A stretch of 32,444 nucleotides of DNA from a virus, in IMG/VR virus record IMGVR_UViG_3300042568_000254, positions 1 through 32,444 of that record. One strand, 5' to 3'. Below are positions 23,426 through 30,184 of this stretch, piece after piece (within the stretch, counting starts at the first letter, position 1; each line of letters starts with the position of its first letter). The position numbers and the translations under genes are program-made. Under the pieces are notes generated by a model, which worked only from the letters and a program-made list of their open reading frames with translations, had not been told where the DNA came from and did no database searches.

Positions 23426-24550
23426 TTAGTCAGGCAAGTAAACAGTAGTTCCGAACGGGGCTTCACGATGGCGGTTGACAGACACCCACAAAACGGGTGC
23501 AGTTGCAATGCGTTCTACTTGTGCAAAGTCGTCTTCATCGGTTTCAAGGTCGGTCAAGTAAACGATTGCTTCGACGTCCGGGTGCTTTTCTGCGATGTAT
23601 TCGAATGCGGGAGCAAACGAAGTACCGCCACGGCCCTTGAATCGAAGGTCGTCGTCATCTAACCGTTGTCCACGCTCAAGTACTTTGACGGATTGAACAC
23701 CGTCGTCACACTGGATGTAGATAACTTGTTCGGGCTGGACCTGAGCCAAGACGGCGGCGGTTTCAGAAATGAACAGTTTACCCTGATCGTCGCTGATTGA
23801 ACCGCTGGTATCAAGCATAACGGCAACTTTGCCGCAGGCTTCCTCGTGCATTGACGGAAGGTATTCGTCTTCGGAAATGTACGCACGGTTAGGCTTGCGC
23901 CAGCTGAAGTCGTCGTTGACAAGGTCCGTGAAGAACGGCCAGAGGACGGTGCGCCAGTCAACCTTCGGCGACATGACTTCTGCTACAACGTGCTCCAGGG
24001 TACCCGGCATCTTGCCACGTGCTTTAGCAACAGAAGCTGCTTCGCCAACGGCAATCTGCCACTGAGATTCAATTTCAGCAGATGATCCGGCTTCGAGGCT
24101 GCCACTTGATGCATCAAGTACGATCCCCCAGGCGCACGGTTTGTGCTTCTTGGGGTCTTGAGCCAGCTTGTTATAGATGGCTTCAGCAGACATGTCCTTA
24201 TAGGCGGGATCATGAAGACCGCCTTTAGGCAGGATGAATCCAGTTTCGATCAGATGGCCATTGATTGCGTAATCGCAAGCAACGTTCCACAGTGAATGAT
24301 CGCGTTCTTGCCGCCGGGTCATGTGGTTAAAGACGCAATGCATAACTTCGTGGGCAATTAACCCACGAAGTTGTATAGGATCTAGCTTAGATACAAAGGC
24401 TTCATTGTAGAAAAAATGGAAGCCGTCTGTAGCTGCAGTCTTGATGTCGTCTTTACGGACGGGGCGGAGCCGGATGGCCAGAGTTCCGAAAAACGGCTGG
24501 TCCATCAGGAGCTGTGAACGCGCTTTGATAAGAGCGCCTTCAGCAGACAT
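23426..24550 (-). CDS. Metallopeptidase-like/VWA protein (DUF2201 type)
   Basis: The 374-residue protein combines an HEVMH motif at 67-71 with a second zinc-binding-like region and a C-terminal VWA-like domain. VMLDTSGSIS at 245-253 is the MIDAS metal site, and RGGTSFAPAF is the next conserved loop. This matches DUF2201/putative metallopeptidase plus VWA. Such proteins are often paired with MoxR AAA ATPases, as here, where the ATPase gene lies two genes upstream. Ribosome site AGGAGG. Substrate unknown; it is probably a metal-dependent adaptor remodelled by the ATPase. Confidence 0.88.
   Translation of the reverse strand: MSAEGALIKARSQLLMDQPFFGTLAIRLRPVRKDDIKTAATDGFHFFYNEAFVSKLDPIQLRGLIAHEVMHCVFNHMTRRQERDHSLWNVACDYAINGHLIETGFILPKGGLHDPAYKDMSAEAIYNKLAQDPKKHKPCAWGIVLDASSGSLEAGSSAEIESQWQIAVGEAASVAKARGKMPGTLEHVVAEVMSPKVDWRTVLWPFFTDLVNDDFSWRKPNRAYISEDEYLPSMHEEACGKVAVMLDTSGSISDDQGKLFISETAAVLAQVQPEQVIYIQCDDGVQSVKVLERGQRLDDDDLRFKGRGGTSFAPAFEYIAEKHPDVEAIVYLTDLETDEDDFAQVERIATAPVLWVSVNRHREAPFGTTVYLPD
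24344..24372 (-). repeat. Perfect 11-bp inverted repeat within the HEVMH-coding stretch
   Basis: AACTTCGTGGG (24344-24354) pairs with CCCACGAAGTT (24362-24372) around a 7-base loop. It covers codons for the QLRGLIAHEV segment. The geometry matches the hairpin in the VRR-NUC gene. Confidence 0.9.
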
Positions 24551-24551
24551 A

Positions 24552-25232
24552 TTAGCCTCCTACAAGTTTAGCTGTTAGTACGATTTCGTTTACGAGTGCG
24601 TCGTCAAAATTAATTTCTTCCTTGATCTCTTGTGCGCGCTGTTTGCGGTTGATTTTAGTATACATACGGGTCATAGATTCATGGGGGACAAAAGATTCGC
24701 CAGCGGGCCAAGCAAGCAGGAGCTGTTTTACACTAGTGCAATTATTAAGTAAGTCGCCAATTTTCCGATAGTATGTAAGTCGATTGTTATGGTGCTCTGT
24801 AACTTGTTGGTGCAGATCGTAACAAGGGGTTTGAAGATCTTGGATAAAGTTCGCAGGAAGTTCTTCAAAATGAACTTCAACACCCCCCCAAGGTCGTTCG
24901 CGGTAAACATAGATTTTAGGCACAAATTCAAATTTAAGGTTTGTAGTTGTATTGTTTCTATTAAAACCATTCGCTGAAACGACGGTAACAGTGGTGGCTT
25001 CGTCGCGGTTTACTCCTTGCGGGGGGCCTCCAAACGAAGAAAATTTGAGTCTATCTTTGGTTTCCCACTGTTTCTGAAGGAACTTGTACGGTTCCGAATT
25101 AATGATCGCATCTCGCATACGATCAGTAAGCCACGTAGAAGCTGTCGGCTCAGGGCGAGCGGTGTCGAAAGCTTCCATAGCACGGTTATGAATATTTGAA
25201 CGGAGGTCTTGAGTCATTCTTACAGAGGCCAT
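24552..25232 (-). CDS. Unrecognised protein between MoxR ATPase and VWA genes
   Basis: A 226-residue protein with a good AAGGAG ribosome site. It begins MASVRMTQDLRSNIHNRAME, with a helical N-terminus, then FEFVPKIYVYRERPWGGVEV, a Cys/His-containing middle (PCYDLHQQVTEHH) and a helical end rich in EIK/EE. I see no catalytic motif. Its tight placement between the AAA ATPase and the VWA protein suggests it is part of that system, perhaps as substrate or partner. Confidence 0.75.
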   Translation of the reverse strand: MASVRMTQDLRSNIHNRAMEAFDTARPEPTASTWLTDRMRDAIINSEPYKFLQKQWETKDRLKFSSFGGPPQGVNRDEATTVTVVSANGFNRNNTTTNLKFEFVPKIYVYRERPWGGVEVHFEELPANFIQDLQTPCYDLHQQVTEHHNNRLTYYRKIGDLLNNCTSVKQLLLAWPAGESFVPHESMTRMYTKINRKQRAQEIKEEINFDDALVNEIVLTAKLVGG

Positions 25233-25242
25233 GTATATCTCC

Positions 25243-26241
25243 TTACATTACGACGTCGACGTTGTCGGTCGTCCAGTCCTTGAATGCTTGTTCGTTGAGT
25301 AGTTGACGGTTCTTGGCTAAACAATCACGCACAAGAACAACCTGGTATTCACGCGGCATGCGTCGGTTGTAACGCATGATGGCGTTGAAGTTGGTTTGGT
25401 CTACGCGCGACGCTAATGCACCAGCAATAGCGTACAAAGCTGATGGATCAGTTGGCACGCGAGTAGTTGACGGGTTCTTGATAAGGTCATCAATGTCTGG
25501 CAATTCCTTGTGAATGGCACGATGCGCCAGATACTCACCAGCCGGACCATCGCCAATGAGCGAGGATACGCCGTAGAACATGTTGTCCATGTGCGGCAGC
25601 TTGCGGCTGACCATCTCCCAGGTACGAGGTGACGGGAAGGCGTATTCGTTAGCGTCTAGGCTGTGAAGCAGCGCGGGACGATATCGAAGGAATGAGATTA
25701 AGCTGTCGTCAATGTTGTTGTTAAGAGCCCAGCCAACCCAGTCGTCGATGTTAGCTTCGAGTACGTAGTGCGCGAAGCGGTTCTTAACAGGGGTTGGCAT
25801 CTCGTGCACAGCGGCACGATCTTGCGAGCGGTTGCCTGCTGCTACGATGATAGTGTTTTCCGGAAGAACATATGTTCCGATCTTGCGATCGAGGGTCAGC
25901 TGCAGTAGTGCGTTCTGAGTGGCCTTTGGTGCGTTGGGCAGTTCGTCGATGAGCAGCACAACAACGCCCTGGTAGTTGGTGTCGGGGTAATCCTCTGGCA
26001 CACCGTAACGAGTACGGTAACTACCATCGGCTTGCTCGACTACCTTAAGGCCGCCTCGAACGTCGACGGGGTCAAACAGGTTTGCACGCAGTTCGAAGAC
26101 TTTGGCGTTAAGAGTTTGGGCAAACTGATAAACGATCTGTGACTTACCGAGACCGGGCGGGCCCCAGATCATGCTTGGCACGCGGGCCATTGCGTTAGAA
26201 CGAAGTTCGGATTTGAGCTGTGTCGGTCGGATAGTACGCAT
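25243..26241 (-). CDS. MoxR-type AAA+ ATPase
   Basis: The 332-residue protein has Walker A GPPGLGKS at 27-34, Walker B VVVLLIDE ending at Glu100, sensor 1 IIVAAGNRSQ at 131-140 and PSPRTWEM as a sensor 2 region. The VDVRGGLK segment is typical of MoxR/BchI-like ATPases. It probably remodels partner proteins together with the VWA protein two genes downstream. It is preceded by a structured 145-base leader, so its expression may be separately controlled. Confidence 0.9.
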   Translation of the reverse strand: MRTIRPTQLKSELRSNAMARVPSMIWGPPGLGKSQIVYQFAQTLNAKVFELRANLFDPVDVRGGLKVVEQADGSYRTRYGVPEDYPDTNYQGVVVLLIDELPNAPKATQNALLQLTLDRKIGTYVLPENTIIVAAGNRSQDRAAVHEMPTPVKNRFAHYVLEANIDDWVGWALNNNIDDSLISFLRYRPALLHSLDANEYAFPSPRTWEMVSRKLPHMDNMFYGVSSLIGDGPAGEYLAHRAIHKELPDIDDLIKNPSTTRVPTDPSALYAIAGALASRVDQTNFNAIMRYNRRMPREYQVVLVRDCLAKNRQLLNEQAFKDWTTDNVDVVM

Positions 26242-26290
26242 GTGATTGATGCTCCGTTATAAATTATGCGAGGTGTTGCATAAAAAGATG

Positions 26291-26377
26291 CCTGACCCCT
26301 AGCTGGCAACAACGCGTCTTTCAGTGCACTGACATACCTGAAATACGGGGGCTTGTTGTTACCGGCCAGAGGCCAGG
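26291..26377 (-). promoter_or_regulatory. Structured leader/attenuator upstream of the MoxR gene
   Basis: A 23-base imperfect inverted repeat (arms 26291-26313 and 26355-26377, about 17 of 23 positions complementary) surrounds a loop region holding the 12-base palindrome TCAGTGCACTGA (26320-26331). On the minus strand the second arm is followed by CATCTTTTTATG. The TTGTTGC of this arm could instead pair with GCAACA at 26276-26281, giving alternative folds as in an attenuator. This is prediction only. The whole stretch 26242-26386 holds no gene. Confidence 0.5.
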
Positions 26378-26386
26378 CGATCGTTG

Positions 26387-26686
26387 TTATTTAGTCTTGA
26401 TTACTTGTACCCAAGTAAACTTGCGGTACGGGAAGCGTTTGGTTTTGATTAAGCGAAGTTCTTCTTGTGGCACATTGCGTTTAGCCCACCACAAGAATAT
26501 GGATATGAGGGCACCGGCCCAGAGGCCAGCCATCATGCCTGCGAAAGTACCGGCAAAGATCCAGATAAAAAAGAATGTTAAGACAATGTCTAAAAAAATG
26601 TCGTATTTAGCAATACGTCTGAGGTTGAGTTTAAGTAGCAAGAAAATCATAGCTAGAGCGGCGAGCAGTCCTGATAGGAAAAACAT
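26387..26686 (-). CDS. Membrane protein, three predicted helices
   Basis: A 99-residue protein with three hydrophobic segments at about residues 2-20, 30-48 and 50-68 (FFIWIFAGTFAGMMAGLWAG), linked by basic loops (LRRIAKYD) and ending in a charged tail. It has a conserved phage-like look and no lysis motif. It could act at the host membrane early in infection; that is inference. Confidence 0.78.
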   Translation of the reverse strand: MFFLSGLLAALAMIFLLLKLNLRRIAKYDIFLDIVLTFFFIWIFAGTFAGMMAGLWAGALISIFLWWAKRNVPQEELRLIKTKRFPYRKFTWVQVIKTK

Positions 26687-26689
26687 AGT

Positions 26690-26896
26690 TTAGCTCTCGT
26701 TGTCTTCTAGTTTATTGTCACGCACCCATTCTTCAGCTACGCAAGTAATGCGCCATTGGTCATAGAAGAACTTGTTTGGGTCAAGTTCCATTCGGGCGAT
26801 ATGGTGCTTAAACGCTTCTAACACTTCGTCGTAGAACCCGTCGCCCAAGTCATCAATAGTCAGGCTGATGGGTATTGTTCGCGGTTGCTTGCTCAT
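26690..26896 (-). CDS. Small unknown protein
   Basis: A 68-residue protein, MSKQPRTIPISLTIDDLGDGFYDEV, with the rest helical and acidic (VLEAFKHHIARMELDPNKF). It overlaps the zinc-ribbon gene upstream by ATGA. No recognisable family. Confidence 0.7.
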   Translation of the reverse strand: MSKQPRTIPISLTIDDLGDGFYDEVLEAFKHHIARMELDPNKFFYDQWRITCVAEEWVRDNKLEDNES

Positions 26897-27081
26897 GCCT
26901 CGTCCTCTTCTATATGGTCATTGAGTTTTGTGCTGAGGCAAGCAGGGCACGCATCTTCACCGACTTCTTCTAGGTATCTACCATCTCCGATGTAATGGCA
27001 GTCGTAGCCAGCAGATACGAATGCTGCTTGGTATTCGTTGAATACTTCCCCGCAGTCTCGGCATATGTATTCGAGTGGCAT
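26893..27081 (-). CDS. Small zinc-ribbon protein
   Basis: A 62-residue protein with CRDC at residues 7-10 and CPAC at 45-48, the C-x2-C ... C-x2-C arrangement of a zinc ribbon. The ATG is preceded by AGGTGA. Acidic C-terminus. Probably a protein- or nucleic-acid-binding module; target unknown. Confidence 0.82.
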   Translation of the reverse strand: MPLEYICRDCGEVFNEYQAAFVSAGYDCHYIGDGRYLEEVGEDACPACLSTKLNDHIEEDEA

Positions 27082-27098
27082 GTTGTCACCTGTAGTGA

Positions 27099-27332
27099 TT
27101 ACCAGTAATCACGCCCGCCCCGGCACGATCTCCAGTTAGGTGGTGGTACCCGGCACCAGTTGTGGTTGTGCAGGCCGATAGGAGATTTAAATAGGTATCG
27201 GGCTAAGCGTTTTAATAGTGAGTTATTTGGGTGGTTTGTGGTTGATGTCGGTGCCGTCAAGCCATATTTCGCAATTACTGCCACGGGCTGAGTCGTCGCC
27301 ACGGTTGTAATTGAATAGTTCACGTTTGGCAT
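27099..27332 (-). CDS. Uncertain small protein
   Basis: A 77-residue frame filling the 140-base gap before the zinc-ribbon gene and ending 18 bases upstream of it. The C-terminal part (LLKRLARYLFKSPIGLHNHN, then two Cys and several Trp) looks protein-like, but the first 36 residues overlap the next gene in another frame and there is no good ribosome site. If this is not a gene, 27082-27222 holds nothing I can name. Confidence 0.28.
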   Translation of the reverse strand: MPNVNYSITTVATTQPVAVIAKYGLTAPTSTTNHPNNSLLKRLARYLFKSPIGLHNHNWCRVPPPNWRSCRGGRDYW

Positions 27333-27435
27333 AGGTGTGCCACTCTTTGCCTGTCATACGTAATTGGGTGTTCTTTGTGTAGTCCCAGCCGAAGTACTTA
27401 CTCCTCGGCTTCAAAGTCACAGTGCCACGGGTCAT
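27223..27435 (-). CDS. Small unknown protein
   Basis: A 70-residue basic protein, MTRGTVTLKPRSKYFGWDYT, with aromatic-rich middle (EWHTYAKRELFNYNRG) and a WLDGTDINHKPPK end. It overlaps the upstream gene by 38 bases. No recognised family; the weak GAGAAG upstream lowers confidence. Confidence 0.62.
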   Translation of the reverse strand: MTRGTVTLKPRSKYFGWDYTKNTQLRMTGKEWHTYAKRELFNYNRGDDSARGSNCEIWLDGTDINHKPPK

Positions 27436-27670
27436 TTTTATCTTCTCGATTTAAGAAGTCGATCTCTTTTAAACAGGGTTTGTTGAGTGCTTCTTTTACT
27501 TTGTCAAGAAAGAATTCAACCTGGTTTAGATTGTCGAATATGAGGTGCGGTTTTGAGTACATACGAGCCATGCCATCGGCGTCGTAATACACCTCGCACA
27601 GCTCTATGTATGTGTCATCTTCGTTGAGGAACTTTGTTTTAAATTCAATGAAGCGGTAGTTCCAGCTCAT
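27398..27670 (-). CDS. Conserved phage protein (MSWNYR family)
   Basis: A 90-residue protein starting MSWNYRFIEFKTKFLNEDDT, with LCEVYYDADGMARMYS in the middle. The SWNYR ... Y.I.EVYYD.DG pattern is a frequent phage early gene of unknown function. Start overlaps the upstream gene by ATGA. Confidence 0.8.
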   Translation of the reverse strand: MSWNYRFIEFKTKFLNEDDTYIELCEVYYDADGMARMYSKPHLIFDNLNQVEFFLDKVKEALNKPCLKEIDFLNREDKNDPWHCDFEAEE

Positions 27671-27906
27671 TTGTCAGACCCTTTTTTCTGGTTAGTCCAG
27701 AGTTCGTCCCAGACTTCTAATTGATCGCCGGTATCGGTCTCGTACAAGATACCGTCTTCAACCCATACGGCGTCTGCGCCGTATTCAATCTGCCACTCTT
27801 CAGTGGCATCAGTTATGTCTTGTATGATTTTGTCGGCGTCTTCGGTGTCGACTCCGTCAACCCCGTTGAATCTGAATACAACTAGAACTTCGAATGACTT
27901 TTTCAT
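27667..27906 (-). CDS. Small acidic protein
   Basis: A 79-residue strongly acidic protein. It has a beta strand near the start (FEVLVVFRFNGVDG), then an acidic helix (DADKIIQDITDATEEW) and a C-terminal LEVWDELWTNQKK. Overall charge could suit a DNA mimic, but that is not shown. Linked by ATGA to the neighbouring genes. Confidence 0.72.
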   Translation of the reverse strand: MKKSFEVLVVFRFNGVDGVDTEDADKIIQDITDATEEWQIEYGADAVWVEDGILYETDTGDQLEVWDELWTNQKKGSDK

Positions 27907-28082
27907 TCTTCATCCTCTTCTAATTGGAGTTCCGCATAATCTTCGCTTCCGCATTCAGGGCAGTGGTACGTAACATGTGTTACTTCCAGGCTTTTAAATC
28001 CCCAGTATTCAATCCACTCTTTATGATCATATCTACGGGGGGTTCTGAATTCGGCATCGCAATTGTCGCAGCGATAACTCAT
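27903..28082 (-). CDS. Small zinc-ribbon protein (59 aa)
   Basis: Found by direct translation: ATG 28082 to TGA 27903. Cys5-x2-Cys8 and Cys41-x2-Cys44 form a zinc-ribbon pair, with a helix containing HKEWIEYWGFK between. The stop overlaps the next start as ATGA, and the strong coding pattern makes it a real gene. The second zinc-ribbon protein in this operon. Confidence 0.82.
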   Translation of the reverse strand: MSYRCDNCDAEFRTPRRYDHKEWIEYWGFKSLEVTHVTYHCPECGSEDYAELQLEEDEE

Positions 28083-28102
28083 GTTTAGACTCTGTTGGTT
28101 GG

Positions 28103-28360
28103 TTAGTTAGATTTTGGTACTTCGAGGTCGCCTATTTGTGTAGCAACTTCTTTAATATGTTCAGCGATCTCATCAACGCTGTCGTTGATTAGTTCGGGTG
28201 GTATGGACTTGTTTGCTGCTACTTGCATGGCACCAAACATAAAGCCGATAGCACTGGCTAGTTCTTGGATAAGGCATTGCACATTTTCGAGTTCAAGATT
28301 TTTGTCTCTGGTGACTTCGAAGATAGCTTCTTGGATGTGTTTTCTTATTTCAGCTCTCAT
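28103..28360 (-). CDS. Small helical protein
   Basis: An 85-residue protein, MRAEIRKHIQEAIFEVTRDK, mostly helical, with LASAIGFMFGAMQVAANKS at about 35-53 and an acidic end. No membrane segment or motif is certain. Overlaps the upstream gene by 11 bases. Confidence 0.72.
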   Translation of the reverse strand: MRAEIRKHIQEAIFEVTRDKNLELENVQCLIQELASAIGFMFGAMQVAANKSIPPELINDSVDEIAEHIKEVATQIGDLEVPKSN

Positions 28361-28664
28361 GAATAAACCTCTTTCTACTTCCCATGTTGTTACCGATCAG
28401 TTGTTTGCGTCCTTCTCTAGTTACGCATAGCTGGCGTATCTGATCGGACTCTAGTCCTAACTCATCGCATATCCATGTGAATGAGCCGACATGCTTATCG
28501 TGTGAGTACACGTAATTGAGGGCTTTATTCCGATCCGCAGAGTCGCGGCCTTCGAGGTCTCGTACGGCTTGCAGTATTACGCTAGCCCATAGCAGTTGAT
28601 ACTCAACATGCTCGCCTCTTAAGGGGTTGTATTCGTTGTCGTTGTCGGGTGTGTAATGTCGCAT
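28350..28664 (-). CDS. Conserved phage protein (early region)
   Basis: A 104-residue protein with LLWASVILQAVRDLEGRDSA, ALNYVYSHDKHVGSFTWICD and ELGLESDQIRQLCVTREGRK. The SFTWICDELGL..DQIRQL core is a familiar phage early-protein pattern, possibly DNA-binding. Function not known. Confidence 0.75.
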   Translation of the reverse strand: MRHYTPDNDNEYNPLRGEHVEYQLLWASVILQAVRDLEGRDSADRNKALNYVYSHDKHVGSFTWICDELGLESDQIRQLCVTREGRKQLIGNNMGSRKRFIHES

Positions 28665-28695
28665 GGCACGCTACTGTCCTGGCCGCCTAATTGTT

Positions 28696-28732
28696 CCTCT
28701 TCCCCCGGCCGGTGACCGACCGAGAGAAGAGG
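28696..28732. repeat. Inverted repeat in the 121-base gap before the next gene
   Basis: CCTCTTC (28696-28702) and GAAGAGG (28726-28732) flank a GC-rich interior with further pairing (CGGCCGGTGACCGACCG). It lies between the end of the gene at 28786 and the start of the gene at 28664. It may be a terminator or an operator; no U-tract follows on either strand. Confidence 0.45.
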
Positions 28733-28785
28733 ATCAAAGTGCCGTTTTGGGGAAGGATAACGGCCAACCCTTGCTCACACGGAGA

Positions 28786-29439
28786 TTAGGCAGCGCGAAG
28801 CTGCTTCATGAAGTCCGAAACCTCGTTGGCTTCGGATTCCTGCTGCAGACGCGTGACTATCTCGTCCATGAGCGGCAGCGCTTCCTGAAAGGACGCGCAT
28901 GTTTTGTCGACAAACCAGTTGCCGTCCTCATCGCGCGCCCGCTGCTCGAAGTGATACAGCGGGTTGATGTCGGTGAGGTACGCCATCTTGGCGCCGAGCA
29001 GAGTGTGCAAACGGTTCAGTGCCATAAAGTCACTGTCGACCAGCTCGGGGATACGCTCGTTAGAGGCGTAGACACCGACCCAGTCACCGACATCTTGGGA
29101 GAAGTCGATACCGTTTCCGAGGTGTTCGGCAGCCGACTTGTCGTTGGCGATGTAGAGGCGGCGAGCCGCCCAACAGACGCCGTTCATGACGGACTGGACG
29201 AAGGTGAGCAGACGCTCCGGCTTGAACTCGGGGCCCGGAACCGGGACTCCCTGGTCAAGTTCAGCGCGGACAGCCGCCTGGCGCTCACGCTGCAAGCGGA
29301 AGAATGCAAGAGCGATACGCTCAAGCGGGTCGTCTGCCTGCTGCGACTCCACATACTTGGCAATGGAACCAAGGGTGGTGTTCTTCTCGGACATGTAGCC
29401 GATAACATTAGGGATGAAGGATTGGTCTTTGACAGTCAT
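28786..29439 (-). CDS. Unknown early protein, 217 aa
   Basis: Starts MTVKDQSFIPNVIGYMSEKN; largely helical, with LERIALAFFRLQRERQAAVR and MNGVCWAARRLYIANDKSAA. AGGT sits about 11 bases upstream of the ATG within the repeated leader motif. I do not recognise the family. The minus frame is preferred over a long open frame on the other strand because it starts with that leader and matches the operon direction. Confidence 0.75.
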   Translation of the reverse strand: MTVKDQSFIPNVIGYMSEKNTTLGSIAKYVESQQADDPLERIALAFFRLQRERQAAVRAELDQGVPVPGPEFKPERLLTFVQSVMNGVCWAARRLYIANDKSAAEHLGNGIDFSQDVGDWVGVYASNERIPELVDSDFMALNRLHTLLGAKMAYLTDINPLYHFEQRARDEDGNWFVDKTCASFQEALPLMDEIVTRLQQESEANEVSDFMKQLRAA

Positions 29440-29467
29440 GAGTAGTTACCTATGGTTAGTTAGTTGT

Positions 29468-29638
29468 TTACTTTTCGCGGATCAGCTTGGCCAACTCGTT
29501 GGCTTCACTGACATCATCCAGCGTGGATTCGATATCCACATCCAGTGATTCGTGGTCAGTCATCCGTTGTTCGTGGTCATTCAACCAGTCCCAATTGACG
29601 ACATTAAGATTAAGCATTGTGTTGTATGGATTAGACAT
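29468..29638 (-). CDS. Small acidic protein (56 aa)
   Basis: Translated directly: MSNPYNTMLNLNVVNWDWLN, then an acidic helix (HESLDVDIESTLDDV) ending AKLIREK. GGAG lies about 9 bases upstream of the ATG. It starts 3 bases after the preceding stop. Function unknown. Confidence 0.75.
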   Translation of the reverse strand: MSNPYNTMLNLNVVNWDWLNDHEQRMTDHESLDVDIESTLDDVSEANELAKLIREK

Positions 29639-29641
29639 TGG

Positions 29642-29809
29642 TTATTTCTCCAGCTCGTCGATGTCGCTCTCGATATCGAGGAGCATAAGGGTCATTACGG
29701 CCAGAAGGATTTCGTCTGGGTGCGCTTTGGCGTATTCCAAAACGCTCCTAGCCTTGTCCATGACCTGTTGTACACGGTTGGTTTTAAGGGGTAGATCTAG
29801 CTGTTGCAT
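29642..29809 (-). CDS. Small helical protein (55 aa)
   Basis: Translated directly: MQQLDLPLKTNRVQQVMDKA, then EYAKAHPDEILLAVMTLMLLDIES. The ATG has AGGTAACTAACC upstream, the same leader as other genes in this region. The hydrophobic helix near the end is short and broken by charges. Function unknown. Confidence 0.78.
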   Translation of the reverse strand: MQQLDLPLKTNRVQQVMDKARSVLEYAKAHPDEILLAVMTLMLLDIESDIDELEK

Positions 29810-29877
29810 GGTTAGTTACCTTGGTTAGTGAACACACATTAGTTACTGACCGCGAGCCCCGAAGGGGCGAGCGTTCT
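29810..29877 (-). promoter_or_regulatory. Repeated leader with GCCCC-TTC-GGGGC hairpin
   Basis: Minus-strand leader of the 55-residue gene. The stem (plus coordinates 29856-29868) is 5 bp with a 3-base loop, flanked by CTCGCGGTCAGTAACTA and then CTAACCAAGGTAACTAACC before ATG. A near copy lies at 31285-31357 with a different but still complementary stem. It has no U-tract, so a regulatory RNA or operator role is more likely than termination. Confidence 0.7.
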
Positions 29878-29884
29878 GGGTTGT

Positions 29885-30184
29885 TCATAGGGGTGGGTGT
29901 TCTGCGCCCCAACGGTGCCAAGAGGCGGCATCGGCTGCTTGATCTTCGGTCTGGTAATAGTCGGAAATACGGTCGTACGGCTCGTATGTCCAACGGTCGG
30001 TGTTGGCGTTGTAGGTAAACGAAGCACGGCCAACATACCATCCGAATCCGGAACGGAGGGGAATTGGGGGTGATACCGCGCAGAGTTCGTGGGTTGCTTG
30101 CTCAGTCAGTTCGTCGATTACATACCGAAAGAACTGATCCAGATTGAACACTCGGATATGGTCAAGATATATGGTGGGAGTCAT
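29885..30184 (-). CDS. Unknown small protein beside the origin-like region
   Basis: A 99-residue protein, MTPTIYLDHIRVFNLDQFFR, with ATG preceded by AGGAGA. It has a helix (YVIDELTEQATHELCAVSPP) and a beta-rich aromatic part (FGWYVGRASFTYNANTDRWT). No known family. It is the gene immediately left of the candidate origin. Confidence 0.75.
   Translation of the reverse strand: MTPTIYLDHIRVFNLDQFFRYVIDELTEQATHELCAVSPPIPLRSGFGWYVGRASFTYNANTDRWTYEPYDRISDYYQTEDQAADAASWHRWGAEHPPL

Noticed and set aside
28663-29445. Long open frame (260 aa) on the plus strand
   Set aside because: It is antisense to the 217-aa minus gene, which has the operon direction, leader and spacing; the plus frame has no ribosome site and low-complexity charge patterns.
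29784-30041. Open frame covering the repeated leader hairpin (...SPLRGSRSVT...)
   Set aside because: The peptide comes from the hairpin sequence, and the two leader copies keep base pairing, not reading frame.
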